This document shows positions 12,036-24,032 of a stretch of 64,000 nt of DNA, piece by piece. Positions within the stretch are counted from its first letter, which is position 1, and every line of letters starts with the position of its first letter. The DNA is from Pelomyxa schiedti (Eukaryota > Evosea > Pelobiontida > Pelomyxidae), in the NCBI GenBank assembly GCA_020536535.1, contig JAHLWZ010000821.1, positions 48,036 to 112,035 of the forward strand, read 5' to 3'. The position numbers and the translations under genes are program-made. The notes beneath the pieces were generated by a model that had not been told where the DNA came from, ran no database searches, and saw only the letters and a program-made list of their open reading frames with translations.

Positions 12036-15000
12036 TTATAAGAGCGGTTCTGTGAGTGGTGGGGAGAGAAGTGAGGATATAGGGGTTGTGGTGTTGCTGA
12101 GGTTGGTGGTGGGGGTGCTGAGAATCAGAGGTGAAGTGGTGTCTGTGGGGATGAGTGGAAATGGGGTGGGTGAGGTTGGTTGTGTTGGTGGTGCTGGGGA
12201 TACAGGTACTACCTCGGGTGGTGTTGTGAGTAGAGAAATGATGGAGGGAGGGGGTGTGGTGTGGGTAACGTGGAGCGGGGTTTCCGTGCTGATTGGGGAG
12301 GATGACAGAGGTGAAGATAGTGGTGTGAATGTGAGTAGGGGTGAGAGCGATGGCATCGGTGATGATGATAGTATGGGTGACGACGAGGGAGAAACTAAAG
12401 GGGATATCAGGAGAGAGGAAGACGCCGTAGATTCTGCAGTGTGAGAAGCTGCTTCTTCAAGTAAACTGCTGAGAGCTTGAACTCTCTTTGTCCTCGTCCT
12501 GCAAGTTTGTGAGAACTCATTTGTACAGTTGTCTACAACTGTTTCTGAGCCTTATCCAATTCTTGTGTGTATGCAGCACACATTCGATTTGATGACCACT
12601 GCATCAACGCTGTCCACCTTGGCACTGTAATTAATTTCCCATTTCCCTCATAAAAATCTTACTTTAGTGCTGGTGATACAACTCGAAGAGCAACCGGCTG
12701 AACCCTCTCAATCTTTCTCACGTCAAAAAGAAAAGTGAAATGTCAATAGCTAGTACTTGTAGTCCATGGAGGGGCACAACTTTCTCGATTGTTGTTATTC
12801 TTGTAGGGCGGGTACCACCGGAGAGAGACTTTGGTTTCTTATCAGGAGACTATTGAGGGAGAAATGAGCATGTGTTATAGTTTTAGTGCATACAGAAGGC
12901 AATTCAATTTTGGAATCGAGCAGGGATATAGGGTCAGAGCCAATAATAATGTAATCTTCCAGAATAATCAAAACTTTGGTTTCCGACTTCTTTGAGGATG
13001 GTACTACCAAAGTGAAGAGAACACATTTTGTGCTGGGATCTGGACTTATTAAGTAAGGTTGTGAAAAGGTGAAAATTACCCAAGTATAAGGAGTCGCCAG
13101 CTGATACAGAAGGGGGAGGCAATTTAGATATCGGAAGAGGAGATTCTGGTTCATGACACAAAAAGTTTTTGATATCACGTAGTGCCAAAAACACTTCCAT
13201 TTCTTTTATGTCGGCGTCATGTGAAAGAGTGTTTCCTTTTGCCTGTGGCTTTGGGATCAATGTAGACACGTCTGAAATTAAATCATCGACTCTAATTCCT
13301 GAGCAAAACTGAGAGTGCCATTTATTAGAAGTTTTCACTCGGTACTTTTGTAACGTGCTATCGCATCTTCATAAATATCAATAAAATAATCACTGGCATT
13401 CTGAATTTTATCAGCTACAGTAGCCAAGCTTTTGTAGTAGACACTCTGCCAAGAAGGTGAGGTGAATACGAATAAAGAAAAAGTACCTTGAGGGTGTGAA
13501 TTTGTGCTGATGATATACGATTGGTGAAAGGAGTCTTGAACAAATTTACGGCCAATTGTAGAGTGACCATGCTACATAAGTCATTTTTATAGAACAGTCA
13601 AAATGTTTACCTAAAATTCGTCCCATTTAGGAAACATCGACAAAGGTTCTGTACAACAAATGCTTTAACATCCTTCACCTGACACTAATTAGAGTGGTCA
13701 ATTTTTCTCAGTTAACCCACAGAAGTATCAGGAAGCGCATCACGCTTCGATTCATCAAGCATAATTTGGATTGGCGGCACCGTAATGGTATAGTCACATT
13801 GACTCGACGATTTCATTGCCAGGACAGCTAATGGTGTTGGTCAGTAAGGAGGGAAAATGGAGGAGGGCCACCTGGGTGCTGTAGGAATGAAAATAGAACA
13901 GTGGAGGCAGCATAGAAGAGGGGATCGTCACAGGATAGATAAGAAAGAATGGTTTCACGAAATGGATTGGAGAGTGCAGGTGGACGAAGAGGATTAGGGG
14001 CAACTGCCACTGAGATTAGAGGACTGGAGCGAGTTAGGGTGGGTGTGAGAAGGGCATCTGGAAGAGGGGCAGGCACAGCATTCGGTGACAGCGGCTGAAA
14101 GTTCGTTATCCAGGAAGAAATAATACAGTGAAGGTCATGCCTTCTTGAAAGAAAGAGATATTGGTGTACTCGGAGTTACGTGAAAGAGAATGTTCACTAA
14201 TGTAGTGAATAGGGCTTTGCATTTCAGGGTCAACGCTACTTGAGTGAGTACAAAAAGTGCAAATGCTGGGGACAGTCTGCTCTGCAGTATGAATGTTTAA
14301 GAGACAATATGATTCAGAAAATATACCTCCACAATTGCACCAGGAACAACTGATGTGCATACTTTCCCAATAACAAAATTTATGAGCAGCTGAGCCAGTA
14401 ACTTATTCATTGGAACAATTTCCAAATTAAAAAGGTCTTGCACGTAATACAGTGTGTCTTGAAGGTCCACAAAGTGGGACTCAAGCCGAGATGTGGTCCC
14501 TCCAACCCTTCCAACAAATGAATGGGTTTTTTAATTATGAGTCTTACTGAGAGTGAATAAGGAGTTCGTCCAAAGCAATACATTGCGAGGCTATGTAAGC
14601 AACGAGTTTCTCAAAATATATGGAGGCGGGAGGGGAAAGAATAAAACTTCTCACTGAAGGTATGTCAACTGCAGGAGATTGATCAAATGATAGAATAGTG
14701 ATGATATGTACGTTTGAAAACATTCATTGTCAGGACCCTTACCGCTGTTCTTATCATTGGTTCTGGGTGAGAAACAAATGATATGGCTTGTGTGTACAAA
14801 GCAAATGTCTTTTCTTTCTAATGACTATTAGCCAGGTAGAGAGAAAACAAAAAAAAAAGGTGAATACCTCGTTGAAGAAGAATTGAATGTACTTGTTGTC
14901 GAGCTTAAGGCTCAGCACCTTCAAAAATGACATGTAGTAGGCCAAAACTTCCTCATGAGCGAAATCGAAGTTATGTGCAATAATCATGTCATTGATATGA

Positions 15001-16073
15001 TTATTTGATAGAATATAGACTTGAAAGTGAAGTGAGTAAGTGGCGAACATGGGAGAGTACGAACATATTGCATTGTCAGTTTTGAGATTTTCAATTAAAA
15101 TACTCAAAGATTGTAACACTTGAATGGCAACAGCTTTGTATTTTCCCTGCCTCGCAAGGTTGAAGAGATAGCCCAACATATTTTTTTCCATAAAAAATCT
15201 AAAGCACGTCACCCCCTGCGGGAAAGTAGACAGTACACACTCGAACAAAGTTGGATCATTCTTATCACCCCATAACAGAACTTCAGCAAGATCATGAGTT
15301 GTTGAAATAAGAAGGTCAAAGTTGTCGAGGGTGATTGTGCCATTTAATTGATAGACCTTGAACAGTTCTCTGTGATGGAATTACATCAATAAATACCCAA
15401 GAATCCAAATCATTGCAAAATGCAAACACAAAGAAAGTGCAAGATGAATGTACTTCAAGTGTGGGACGGAGAATCTATCAACTGCAGCATTGTTAATACC
15501 CAATGAAGGGAGCTTTCCTCCAAACGAGGGCAAGTGCAGAGATGGAGGTAGCGCCAAATTGGGAATGTTGTCCTTCCAGTCAAACATTGCGTGTTTCATT
15601 GCATTCTTCATGTCACTCAAAACGACTTTCCCCTTTGGCAACGCACTTGCAGCACTGATTCCACTACTTGTCGCAGATCCGGTCGTCGTAGTTGCAGCAG
15701 CACCACCCAGTGGCGGCGTCGTGTTTCTGTTATTTTGGGTATTGGCAGGAGGAGGCGTAGTAGATCTTGCAGTGACGTCACCCGCGCCGGGGATTGGTGA
15801 CTTGCTGGGTGTCACTTTAGGAGGAGGGGGCGTTGTGGCGCGAGGGGTCGGGCCATTGTCAGGCGAAGTGGGCTTGACCGCGCTCGTGCCGTCGCTACCC
15901 GGCGGTTGCTGCAGTTGCACGGCGGTCGTGGCGGCAGTTGCGTCGGCGACGTCATCGACCCGTGGTGGAATTGCACTCGGCTGAGCAGTCGTCGATGGGA
16001 ATGTCACGTTGTCGACATCGAGCAGCACCCCCGTTTTTACTGTAGTCATTTTTTCTGCTAAATCCTTTTTCAT
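12036..16073 (-). CDS. CLEC16A: CLEC16A/Ema (GOP-1) homologue, FPL domain
   Basis: CLEC16A-type proteins act on endosomes and lysosomes in membrane traffic and mitophagy. The start chosen is the ATG at 16073; an in-frame ATG at 16049 is possible. About 150 residues of Thr/Pro-rich sequence come first. The FPL domain then runs through several exons with [17 protein letters not shown] (about 15.25 kb), [20 protein letters not shown] (about 15.17 kb), [11 protein letters not shown] (about 15.0 kb) and [15 protein letters not shown] (about 14.92 kb). A later exon encodes [18 protein letters not shown] (about 14.4 kb), matching the region after FPL in this family. The last exon (to 12036) is a Ser/Thr/Pro-rich tail. 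An apparent membrane segment after VPHLK at about 15.4 kb is an intron read through (donor GTACAT, acceptor TCACAG), not protein. Confidence 0.9.
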
Positions 16074-16432
16074 TGTCTGCAACAACGGACTAACAAAGAA
16101 CCATGTCGAAGGTGTGCCATTTACTGTAGTTACTCCTACATCGATGAACAATTGCAATCCAAAAACCGCTGTGTGGCAGGAACATAACCGACGGCCTGAC
16201 ACCACGAAGCGGAGGTAACAGGAGGGAAGCCCCAGAGGCGCTCGTGGGGCGTGTGTTGGCCACCTTGGTGGTGTATGTTGCACCCTGGGGAGGAGTGTTC
16301 CAGACTACCCTAATGACTGGGCACTGAGAGCGTCTCCACCCCATTCTATTTTCATTGCATTGACAAAAGAAAAGAGAAAAATTTGTCTTCTATACAACAC
16401 ATGGCCAAGGTGGAATACTCTCGGTTGTGGTG

Positions 16433-17489
16433 TCAGCAACCTGAGCCATCTTTTTTCTTCCTAGATTTCTGCCCTGGTTTAAGTACAATAGTTGGAGCGG
16501 CAGGTGCTAGGACGGTTGCAGCAAACCTGTTTGTATATGGTGAGATCTTTGGAGGAATGAAAAACTTACTTCTCGTGTATGGTTTTGGTCATCTCAGCGA
16601 GTGCTTGTGTTACATTGTTACCAGTTTTTACACTTATCTCCCTAGCGTTCAACAGTGACGAAGAGAAAGAATGGGGTGGAGGATTACATGCAGGGTATAC
16701 CGGTTTCAGTTGTCAGTGCCTAACACATTCATTAATGAGCGATTTGACAAAGTGAGCACTCACGGTAGTTTCTTCAGCTGTCACTGCTCGGGTATCTAAA
16801 TCCGTTTTGTTTCCAAGGAAAAACTAATGCAGTCAAACCAGGGGAAACCGAAACAAAAGTACACACCTTACAAGCAGTTGTATCAACATAATGGTCCACA
16901 TCTGCAGACCAATGACCAAGGTTCTCGAATGTAATTTTTTCGGTAACATCATAGAGAAGGAATGCACCGTGAGCATGTCTGAAATCTGGGTTTGCCATAA
17001 GGAAACATAAAAAGGAATGGAGCCATACAGCTGCCAGTAAGATTTCTGAATCTCTCTTGGCCTAAACCACAGTAAACAAAGGAAAGGAGGAAGCCTAAGT
17101 GAAACCTGCTGTATCCCACTGTTTGGAGGTGAGTTTGACTTAAAATACAAAGTTTACTAACCACTTGAAGTTTGACTTTCTTTCCATCGGGTGCAGTTGT
17201 GTATATGAATTTCTGGGAAGGGTCTGGTCAGTAAAGGAGGAGGAATTAGTTGGCTCACATATTCCGCACCAGGACCAGGGATATTTTCTTCCCAATTTCC
17301 TGTCTGCATGACGCAATCAGAACATAATAATAAGTTGTCATTCTTACCCCTAATCTATGCAGCAGGGATGACTTCCCAACATTGGGATCGCCTAAATAAT
17401 TATTTATTACATGCACGTAATGTCACACAAAAGCACAAGCAACAAAAGGAACCATTTCGATTGTTACCTAACAAAATGACACGGTACAT
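16433..17489 (-). CDS. Rab-like small GTPase with eight short exons or more
   Basis: This is a small GTPase that would direct vesicle traffic. Start ATG at 17489 gives MYRVILLGDPNVGKSSLLHR, with P-loop GDPNVGKS split by an intron. A divergent switch I follows (PGPGAEYV), then KKVKLQV|WDTAG|QERFRNLTG, where WDTAG (switch II) comes from a 13-nt exon at 17106-17118. Next come HAHGAFLLYDVTE, the base-specificity motif GNKTDL and the G5-like SVKTG. The last exon reads KSRKKKDGSGC and stops at 16433: a polybasic tail with one terminal Cys, whereas most Rabs end in CC or CxC. Introns are about 40-50 nt. Assignment to a Rab subfamily is not possible by eye. Confidence 0.87.
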
Positions 17490-17889
17490 AACATCACTTG
17501 GTTGTTTTAAAAGAGCGATATTAGCAAGAGAGCAAAGGTGGTTCGCGCGTTTGTTGCTTGGGTGGTTGTTGGATCTGTGGATTAAAAAAAAACAACAAAT
17601 GGAGAGGAAACGTACTAGTCTGCATTGGCTTTGGCCATGGATAGATCTATACAACACAACAAAATAAAGAAAAAACGCAGACACCACCAGAACCACCACG
17701 CTTCGCTACAAAATAAAATGTTTTTATTTCGAGGAAAGGGGTTCATTCGGCTGAAGCATCTCAAAAAAACAACACAAATCAACTCGGTGTCTGAGGCACA
17801 TTGATTCCCCTGCTGCTTAGAACAATGGCCACATGCCAAGATCCCCACCACAATTTATATTAAATGGATTCGCCCCAGGGGCTACCACC

Positions 17890-19468
17890 ATGGGAAAGGA
17901 CTTGGATTGGAATCAATGGGACAAAAAACAGATGGCAGATGTGGTGTTGGGTGGCGGTGACGCTTTAGGGGACGAGGTGGTTGATGTACTGCAAAATCTG
18001 AACAGCAGACACGCAAGAGAGGTTCTGGAGAGGGTGCTGTTGCGCCGGCCACTGTTTATCCCTGCACTTTTGGCTCTCCGCGTCATCGCGGTATATTTCC
18101 CGGCGATTGTGGAAGACAAGCCACTGTCTCGTTCTCCTACCACTGACACTTTCATCGAGCTTGACTATCAGGTCAAATGTGCGAAGACGTTACGTTAGCT
18201 TACACTGTGTGATTTCATTTTCACAGTTGGAACAACTGGCCAAGAACGCACCTTCCCAGGAGCAGTCTGATGCGTATTCATTCTTCTACGAACCACAGGG
18301 ATTGCCTGCGAGAGTCAGTTCCGCGGGTGGAATGTGGCTTGGCGCCTGGTATTTGCTCAAGGCATCATGGTTGCACTATGTACAGCACGACCCAACGGCT
18401 GCAGCTCAGTGTGCAATGAAGTCTGCCTCACTCGGTGCGTTTGTGTTCACACCTGTTTTGTCAGTTGAGATATGTAGGATATGGCCCTGGGCAATATTTT
18501 CTTGCTGTGTGCTACCAGATTGGAGAAGGTGTTATAAAAGTTACGTTATGTTTGATGCATTTCTCCGTACACTAATATATACCAGAATACACCCATGGCT
18601 CTCAAGTTGTGTAGGGATGCCGCAGGTCAAAACCTCCCACGTGCGCAATGGCGTCTTGGCAACATTTATGAGGTTGGTGACCTCGTTGAACAGAATTTAA
18701 ATGAGGCCGCGAGGTTATATGAAATTGCTGCCACAGGTTGCTTTTTTACCGATGTTGTATATTTCTCAGTATCTTAAAAACTTTGTGCCTTTCGTTATAA
18801 CAAAATTTAATGTAAGGTGGCTGCCCAGAGGCCATGTGTTGTCTGGGACTCTTTTATGAAAAAGGAACTGTGGTGGCCAAGGTATGTCTCCCAAGATCTG
18901 GGATTGTATCCTCACATTATTACAGGACATTTCCCGAGCAATAGCGTTCTATAGGCAAGCGGCTAACTACGGTTCATCCAGAGGTCTGATAAACCTAGGT
19001 GTCTCATATTACGAGGGATCAGGTGTTGAAGAAAATGTAACGAAAGCCGCTAATCTCTTCCGCGGAGCCGCTGACCAGGGAAGCCCTGAGGCCCAATGCT
19101 TTTTGGGTGCTTGTTATAACCACGGCAAGGGTGTGGAAAAAAACTTGACCGAGGCAGTGCGGTGGTACCAAAAGGCAGCCGCACAAGATCACGCCAGAGC
19201 ACTATGCTGGTTGGGGATGTCATATGAGCGAGGTGAGGGAGTTCCAGTTGACCAGAATCAGGCCCTGAAATTATACACAAGAGCCGCTGACCAGAGACTA
19301 CCCATTGCATTATTCTGCACTGCCGATTGCTGGTTCAGAGGAGTAGGTGCTACCACCCCAGACACAAGAGCAGCTTTCAAACTTGCTCTTCTTGGAGAGG
19401 GCCAAAAGCATGCTTTGTGTACCAAACTGGCTGAGGAGATCAGAGCAAACAAGCCACGGAGACACTAG
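17890..19468 (+). CDS. Sel1-like repeat protein
   Basis: Sel1-like repeats are TPR-related helical pairs that build protein-binding solenoids. The ATG at 17890 sits in ACCACCATGG; an upstream in-frame ATG at 17833 is possible, but a TATA-like stretch (TTTATATTAAA) lies between them. The N-terminal exon is unique. Repeats start in the exon at about 18595 (ALKLCRDAAGQNLPRAQWRL) and continue to the end: AIAFYRQAANYGSSRGLINL, KAANLFRGAADQGSPEAQCF, EAVRWYQKAAAQDHARALCW and QALKLYTRAADQRLPIALFC. That makes about six or seven repeats with the typical YExGxGVxxN link. At least four introns are present; the first is about 18170-18226 (donor CAG|GTCAAA, acceptor TTCACAG). No signal peptide or membrane segment is visible. 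Confidence 0.9.
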
Positions 19469-19569
19469 CCAACTTTGTAAAAATTACAGTCTGAAATTTG
19501 TTTATTTTTGATACAAACTCAAGAAAACTGAGTGAGAATTTTTTTTATTTTGAATTTTTTTTATTTTAT

Positions 19570-21231
19570 CTAATAGGGAATACGGCCCCCTTTTCTCTTT
19601 TTTGTGCTGTGTGCAAACCTGTTGATGGTGGCCATTGTTTCGCCTGATGAACGGGTTGCTTTGATTTGGTCGAGATAGAGAACATTCCTGGCAACACTAG
19701 CCAGATCAAAGGCCCAGTACTGGCTCATCAGTGGGCTTATGTATAGTTTACTGCCGTGTGTGCGAGGGTTTGCGTGATAATCCCCAAAGTGTCCCTGTGT
19801 GCACAACAATCAGAGGGTTAAAAAGGGAATGAGGGGCAAGCGGACCTCTACAGCGGAAGTAACAGAACACATTACCTTTGATGAGAAATTAGTGGATTCT
19901 TAAGGTTGGAATAAGGATACAATTGAATTGACCGGATTGCATGCATTAAAAACATCTATAAGTTTCTGTGCCTCCTCCATAGAGCGAGTTAAAGAAAAGG
20001 ACCCAAGAAAGCCTCCTTGCTGGTCGAGAGTGGCCACATTTTCAAGGAATAGTGAATGGTTAACTCCATGAAAGCAATCTAAAAACCGGTTGGGAGAATA
20101 TTTTGTATTGAGATTAAGTACCAACACCAAGGCCGATGAGCATAAGAAGTTTTCTAGGTACCTATAATGTACACTAAAAACTAGGTCAAGTAATTTGGAG
20201 TAGGACATTTTCAAGCATGCTGATAGCACAAATAGAAGTCATGTCCTCAGTAGGTGTTCCAAGTCCCTCTTCGTTGCCTTGTTGGAGAATTTCTTAGTTC
20301 TTCATCGATTCAGAAAGTAAAAACCTGTCATAAGACTATCTGTGCCGCCATCAACTGTAATAATTGTATCAATGGAATGTCTTAGAACGATTTGTTCGAA
20401 AGCAGCTTTTACTTGAACGACGCCTGACCTACCAATAGAGTGACCGTTAGAAGTTGCTTGTGTAAGGGGAACCTCTCAATCATGTACACAAAGCTATCCT
20501 CTATTCCTTGGGCTTTCATCCAGTTGGCCACCCACAATTCAGGCCAGTAGTCCTCACTTTCTGGTGTCCAGAGTGCTGTTAAGAAAATACTTCACAATGA
20601 GTGAATCAAACAAACGTATAAAATAAAACAGACGTACTCTGGTTACGGGAGCTTCCAGCCACCACTTTCATGCAAATTTCAGTGAGCCAGTCGGGACGGC
20701 CACCAGGGCTAAGAAGCTCCTTTCTGGCGTGCCATGACGTGAATGTCAGGTTTGAAAGCCACACATTGACACCAGCCTTTTTCAATGCAAAGTATATTGG
20801 AATCCCAGCAAAGAAATCATAACCTCCTCCACACCCTGCCACGCAAACCAAAAATGCCCACCCCCCATTCAGCCAAATAAAACCCCAGGAAAAACAACCC
20901 AACAAATTCAGCCCAGCCTCCCACAACTTCATTTCTCTTACACACAAAAAGGAACCAAAGCAAAGGAACCAACCAAACCTGCGATGAGTACGTTTGTCGC
21001 CATCGACAGCGTGTCCCACACCGGCTGGTGCATCGCCTCCAGAACGCGTGGGTTCCCGCGAGCCGCCGACGCCGTCGTGGGTGCTGCTGTTGCTGGCGTA
21101 GATGCAGTTGCAGTCGTAGATGTCGACGACGGTGGTGCTGATGGTGATGGAGACGCCGCCGTCGATGAAGACGACGAAGATGAAGATTCACACGCTGAGG
21201 GCGTGGCCGTGGTTTCGTTGTTGGTAGACAT
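19570..21231 (-). CDS. DUF1152-family protein
   Basis: DUF1152 proteins occur in archaea and eukaryotes; their activity is not established. The start is the ATG at 21231, followed by a Ser/Ala/Thr-rich leader of about 70 residues. Family-like segments are GGGYDFFAGIPIYFALKKAG (about 20.8 kb), LSNLTFTSWHARKELLS (about 20.74 kb), TIITVDGGTDSLMTG (about 20.35 kb), an acidic GDEEGLGTP-type motif just after it, and a C-terminal SPLMSQYWAFDLASVARNVL (about 19.72 kb). Intron 1 (about 20.83-20.98 kb, roughly 150 nt) is three times longer than the other introns, and a copy of it plus the start of exon 2 is found at 25.96-26.16 kb. Confidence 0.85.
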
Positions 21232-21365
21232 TCCTGTAATGGAAAAAAAAATTATGACACACAAGGAGAATCTTTTCATTTTGACTCAGCAAGGGGAAAT
21301 CGACGAAACCAACTTTTTGATCAGCCCAAGGTGATGGTGCTGCGTTGAGAAGCTCACCCGGTGTG

Positions 21366-22165
21366 ATGCTTCAACATCTAAAGCCATTATCCTCGGAGTG
21401 GAAAAAGGAAGACACGGGGCCGTCACTTCTCATGGAGCAATTACTTGCTACTGCTAAACTGGCAGACAGGAAAGTTGACACAACCAAGCAAGAGCCATCT
21501 GAAGAAGTGAAAACACCAAGTTTCACCGAGTCATTGATGGCAGGTCCTCAAACGGAGTCTGCGAAATATGCACCAAACCCAACAACAAAATAAGCCCGGC
21601 AAAGCACAAGAGGTGCCCAAGAAACGTGATGACCCACTTACTGAGCCAGACACCACCACACAAACAACTACGCCTCCATTCCTCACACCTCTCAAAACGC
21701 AACGAACCCTTTACCAACAAATGTACTATTGTCATCGCTGTCACCACCGCTTCCTGAGCAGTCAAAGGCACCAGGAGCAGCCTCAGTTCTACTAAAATCG
21801 AAATTCCTTATCACTTCCATGCCGCCGCAGAACTCCTCCCTGCCGGTTTGTAAAAATACTCCCCAGTGTTCCACCAACTCTAATGACATTAATGCATTCA
21901 CACCAAACACAGCCGGCAAGAAAAAGGGGCTCCGATACCTTGGACAACCTTTTGTGCCAAGGGGTCAAGTCAAACCCTCTGGGGAGCCGGTGCTCCAAAG
22001 ATGATAGTAAACACAAAAGAAACATCCGCATCCAGGACAGCAGAAGAAAAAGCAAACAACAGTGGGCTAGATAACCCTGAGGACTCTGGCACCACATTCA
22101 CACCCACAGCAAAACCAACAACAGAGGCCATCATGAAATTCACTTTTGATGCAAATTGGCAATGA
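21366..22165 (+). CDS. Doubtful Ser/Thr/Pro-rich gene
   Basis: Open stretches in different + frames (about 21366-21593, 21690-22004 and 22002-22165) share a Thr/Pro/Ser/Lys-rich composition and could be exons of one gene, divergent from the DUF1152 gene. The last one reads TEAIMKFTFDANWQ before a stop. I could not join them with confident splice sites and recognise no domain. Confidence 0.3.
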
Positions 22166-22169
22166 ATGT

Positions 22170-22766
22170 GTGCCTTGGAAGCATTTGGAAAGCACACTCA
22201 GTGGTACAGCTTGCATCCAGTCAACACAACTACAAGTACGAATTGTATGTGTTGCCTTAGTATTGGATTTTTTTTTCGGGTTTTTTATTTGTGTGACTTT
22301 TTTTTCCACAAACAGAACCAGTCGGAAATAAAACTTGAATTGAATGATTTTTTTGAGCTTCAAAAGGGGGACGGGAAGGGGCACTAACACGTGGTCGAGC
22401 AGGGTGAGGAACACCACCGAAGTGGTAGTGTTGGGCCTGCATTTATGATTGATTGATTTGTGGCTCACTGTAAAAAAAAACCCATTGACATACTGATTTA
22501 TTAACAGTTTTAAGGTCAACAAAACCAAAGCGCTTGGAACTCATGTTTGCACACTTTAATCAGTATCAAGCTTTAACCACAGAGGGTGTTTTAAAAGCTT
22601 TGCACTTCACACTAGAGTGCAAGTTCAAGTGCCTTAATTGAGGTTAAGAGCAGGGAGAGGGAAAAGAGTAGACCAACCTGTTTATGTTGTGGTGTTACGG
22701 TGGTTCCTGAGGAGATGGGTAGTCACGGTATTTGACTACTTGAATTCTCTCCTCAGGAGTTAACCT
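22170..22766. other. Intergenic, no gene seen
   Basis: T-rich stretches and no convincing coding potential on either strand. It lies between the 3' ends of a doubtful + gene and the PUB-domain gene. Confidence 0.4.
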
Positions 22767-23555
22767 CATCCTCCTCTCTTGCACAAATCAACACCGATAT
22801 CCTTGAATCTTGTGACTTTGGCAGTACCGGAGGATGGGAGCTTGTTTTGCTATTAGTGAGGTATGGATGCATTGGTAGATATAACCTGTTGTGCATGGAG
22901 ATCCCGGAATTCTTTTTGGGCTGCTTCTTGCCGGTCAGCATGAAGTTGTCTGAGTATCCTCTCTCTTTCACTGGAAGGTTTTTACAACAAGTATGGACTG
23001 GAATTTTAAATACTACCTGTCAGAGGTCGAATTCCGCTGAGATGCAGCCTCGCGTGCCTTGTATTTCTGAGGAAATGTGTCAAAAAAAAAAAAGAAATAA
23101 TTGTTCACAGGAAGACCTTTCGTATTGCCTCAGCATGTTCAAGGAGATCTTTGGCTTTGGTCAATCGCGAAAGAGAACTGGCAGGAGGAAGAATGAGAGC
23201 ATTTCCTGCTTCTTCAAATCCCATGGCAGATAGCATCTGTTTACCTCCCGGGGCTGAACCCACACTCTTGCAAGGGTCAGTAAAGAAAAAAAAGTGAAGT
23301 GTGTCAAGACCTCGCGAAATTTTGAATTAGAAAGGGGCAGCCTCCTAACTCGCTCATTTGTAGGGTTGGCCAAAATGTTCTTTATTACCATCAACAGAGT
23401 CCTTTGGCAATCCCTGGAAATACCGTTAAGTTGAGAAATTAAAAACGACAACCTATTTCTATAAAGAAAATATCAACAAACCAAAAGACAGCATCAGAGG
23501 CAGGCATCATGTGATCCATCAACGCACTGGAAATAGAGTCCATCTCTTCATCCAT
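22767..23555 (-). CDS. Small PUB-domain protein (about 180 aa)
   Basis: PUB/PUG domains bind the C-terminal tail of the AAA ATPase p97/Cdc48. Six exons join cleanly in phase. ATG at 23555 starts MDEEMDSISSALMDHM, and exon 1 ends in DAVFW. The PUB core is DCQRTLLMVIKNILANPTNE, RVRRLPLSNSKFRE, then GGKQMLSAMGFEEAGNALIL. A charged helical region follows (KAREAASQRNS, SERERILRQLHADRQEAAQK), and the last exon ends TRFKDIGVDLCKRGG, stop at 22767. Introns are about 36-67 nt with GT-AG ends; the second is at about 23287 (donor GTCTTG). It is much smaller than peptide:N-glycanase or UBXN6, so it is probably a stand-alone p97 adaptor. The conserved-looking C-terminal motif suggests a second binding site. 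Confidence 0.85.
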
Positions 23556-23651
23556 ATCAACTACAAACCCATAATTAGAATCCATCCACCCACCCACCGC
23601 AAACTAACACAACATCTTTTCCGCCCACGGTCCCGCCGCGTAATACATTTC

Positions 23652-24011
23652 CTACGAGTTACAACAAGCACGAAGAGACCGACGCGACGCACCAGTGACG
23701 TGATGCAGCGGCAACTGATTGTCGGGCACAGTTGTCCCACAACTCATGCACAGCTGCTCGCGCCCACTACCACCTCCTCGCTCGGTTGACGTCGCCACTC
23801 CTGGATGTTGTAAGCAATCACTTTCGGTTTTCCCTGAAGAGCAACAAAGTACTAGCAGATACTTTCTGAGCTGACTGTAGAAGGGAGAACCATCCAGTAG
23901 TGAATGGCACTTGAGTGGTAATTTTATTGTGAAGTACTCCGGCGGATACACCCTCGACTGGCCCCACTGAACGGTTTTTTTCATCTGCAGTGACTTTCGT
24001 TTGTTCTCCAT
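23652..24011 (-). CDS. Possible small ORF, unrecognised
   Basis: A 119-codon open frame starting MENKRKSLQMKK lies divergent to the cysteine-rich membrane protein gene and 97 bp upstream of the PUB gene start. It has no recognisable domain; a CMSC...H.. group near the end is weak. It may simply be the shared upstream region. Confidence 0.2.
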   Translation of the reverse strand: MENKRKSLQMKKTVQWGQSRVYPPEYFTIKLPLKCHSLLDGSPFYSQLRKYLLVLCCSSGKTESDCLQHPGVATSTERGGGSGREQLCMSCGTTVPDNQLPLHHVTGASRRSLRACCNS

Positions 24012-24032
24012 TTTGTTTCAGCGTTTTTTTTC

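Noticed and set aside
15381-15460. Apparent C-terminal membrane helix in the CLEC16A gene
   Set aside because: It is an intron: a GTACAT donor follows VPHLK and a TCACAG acceptor precedes [10 protein letters not shown], which continues the FPL domain.
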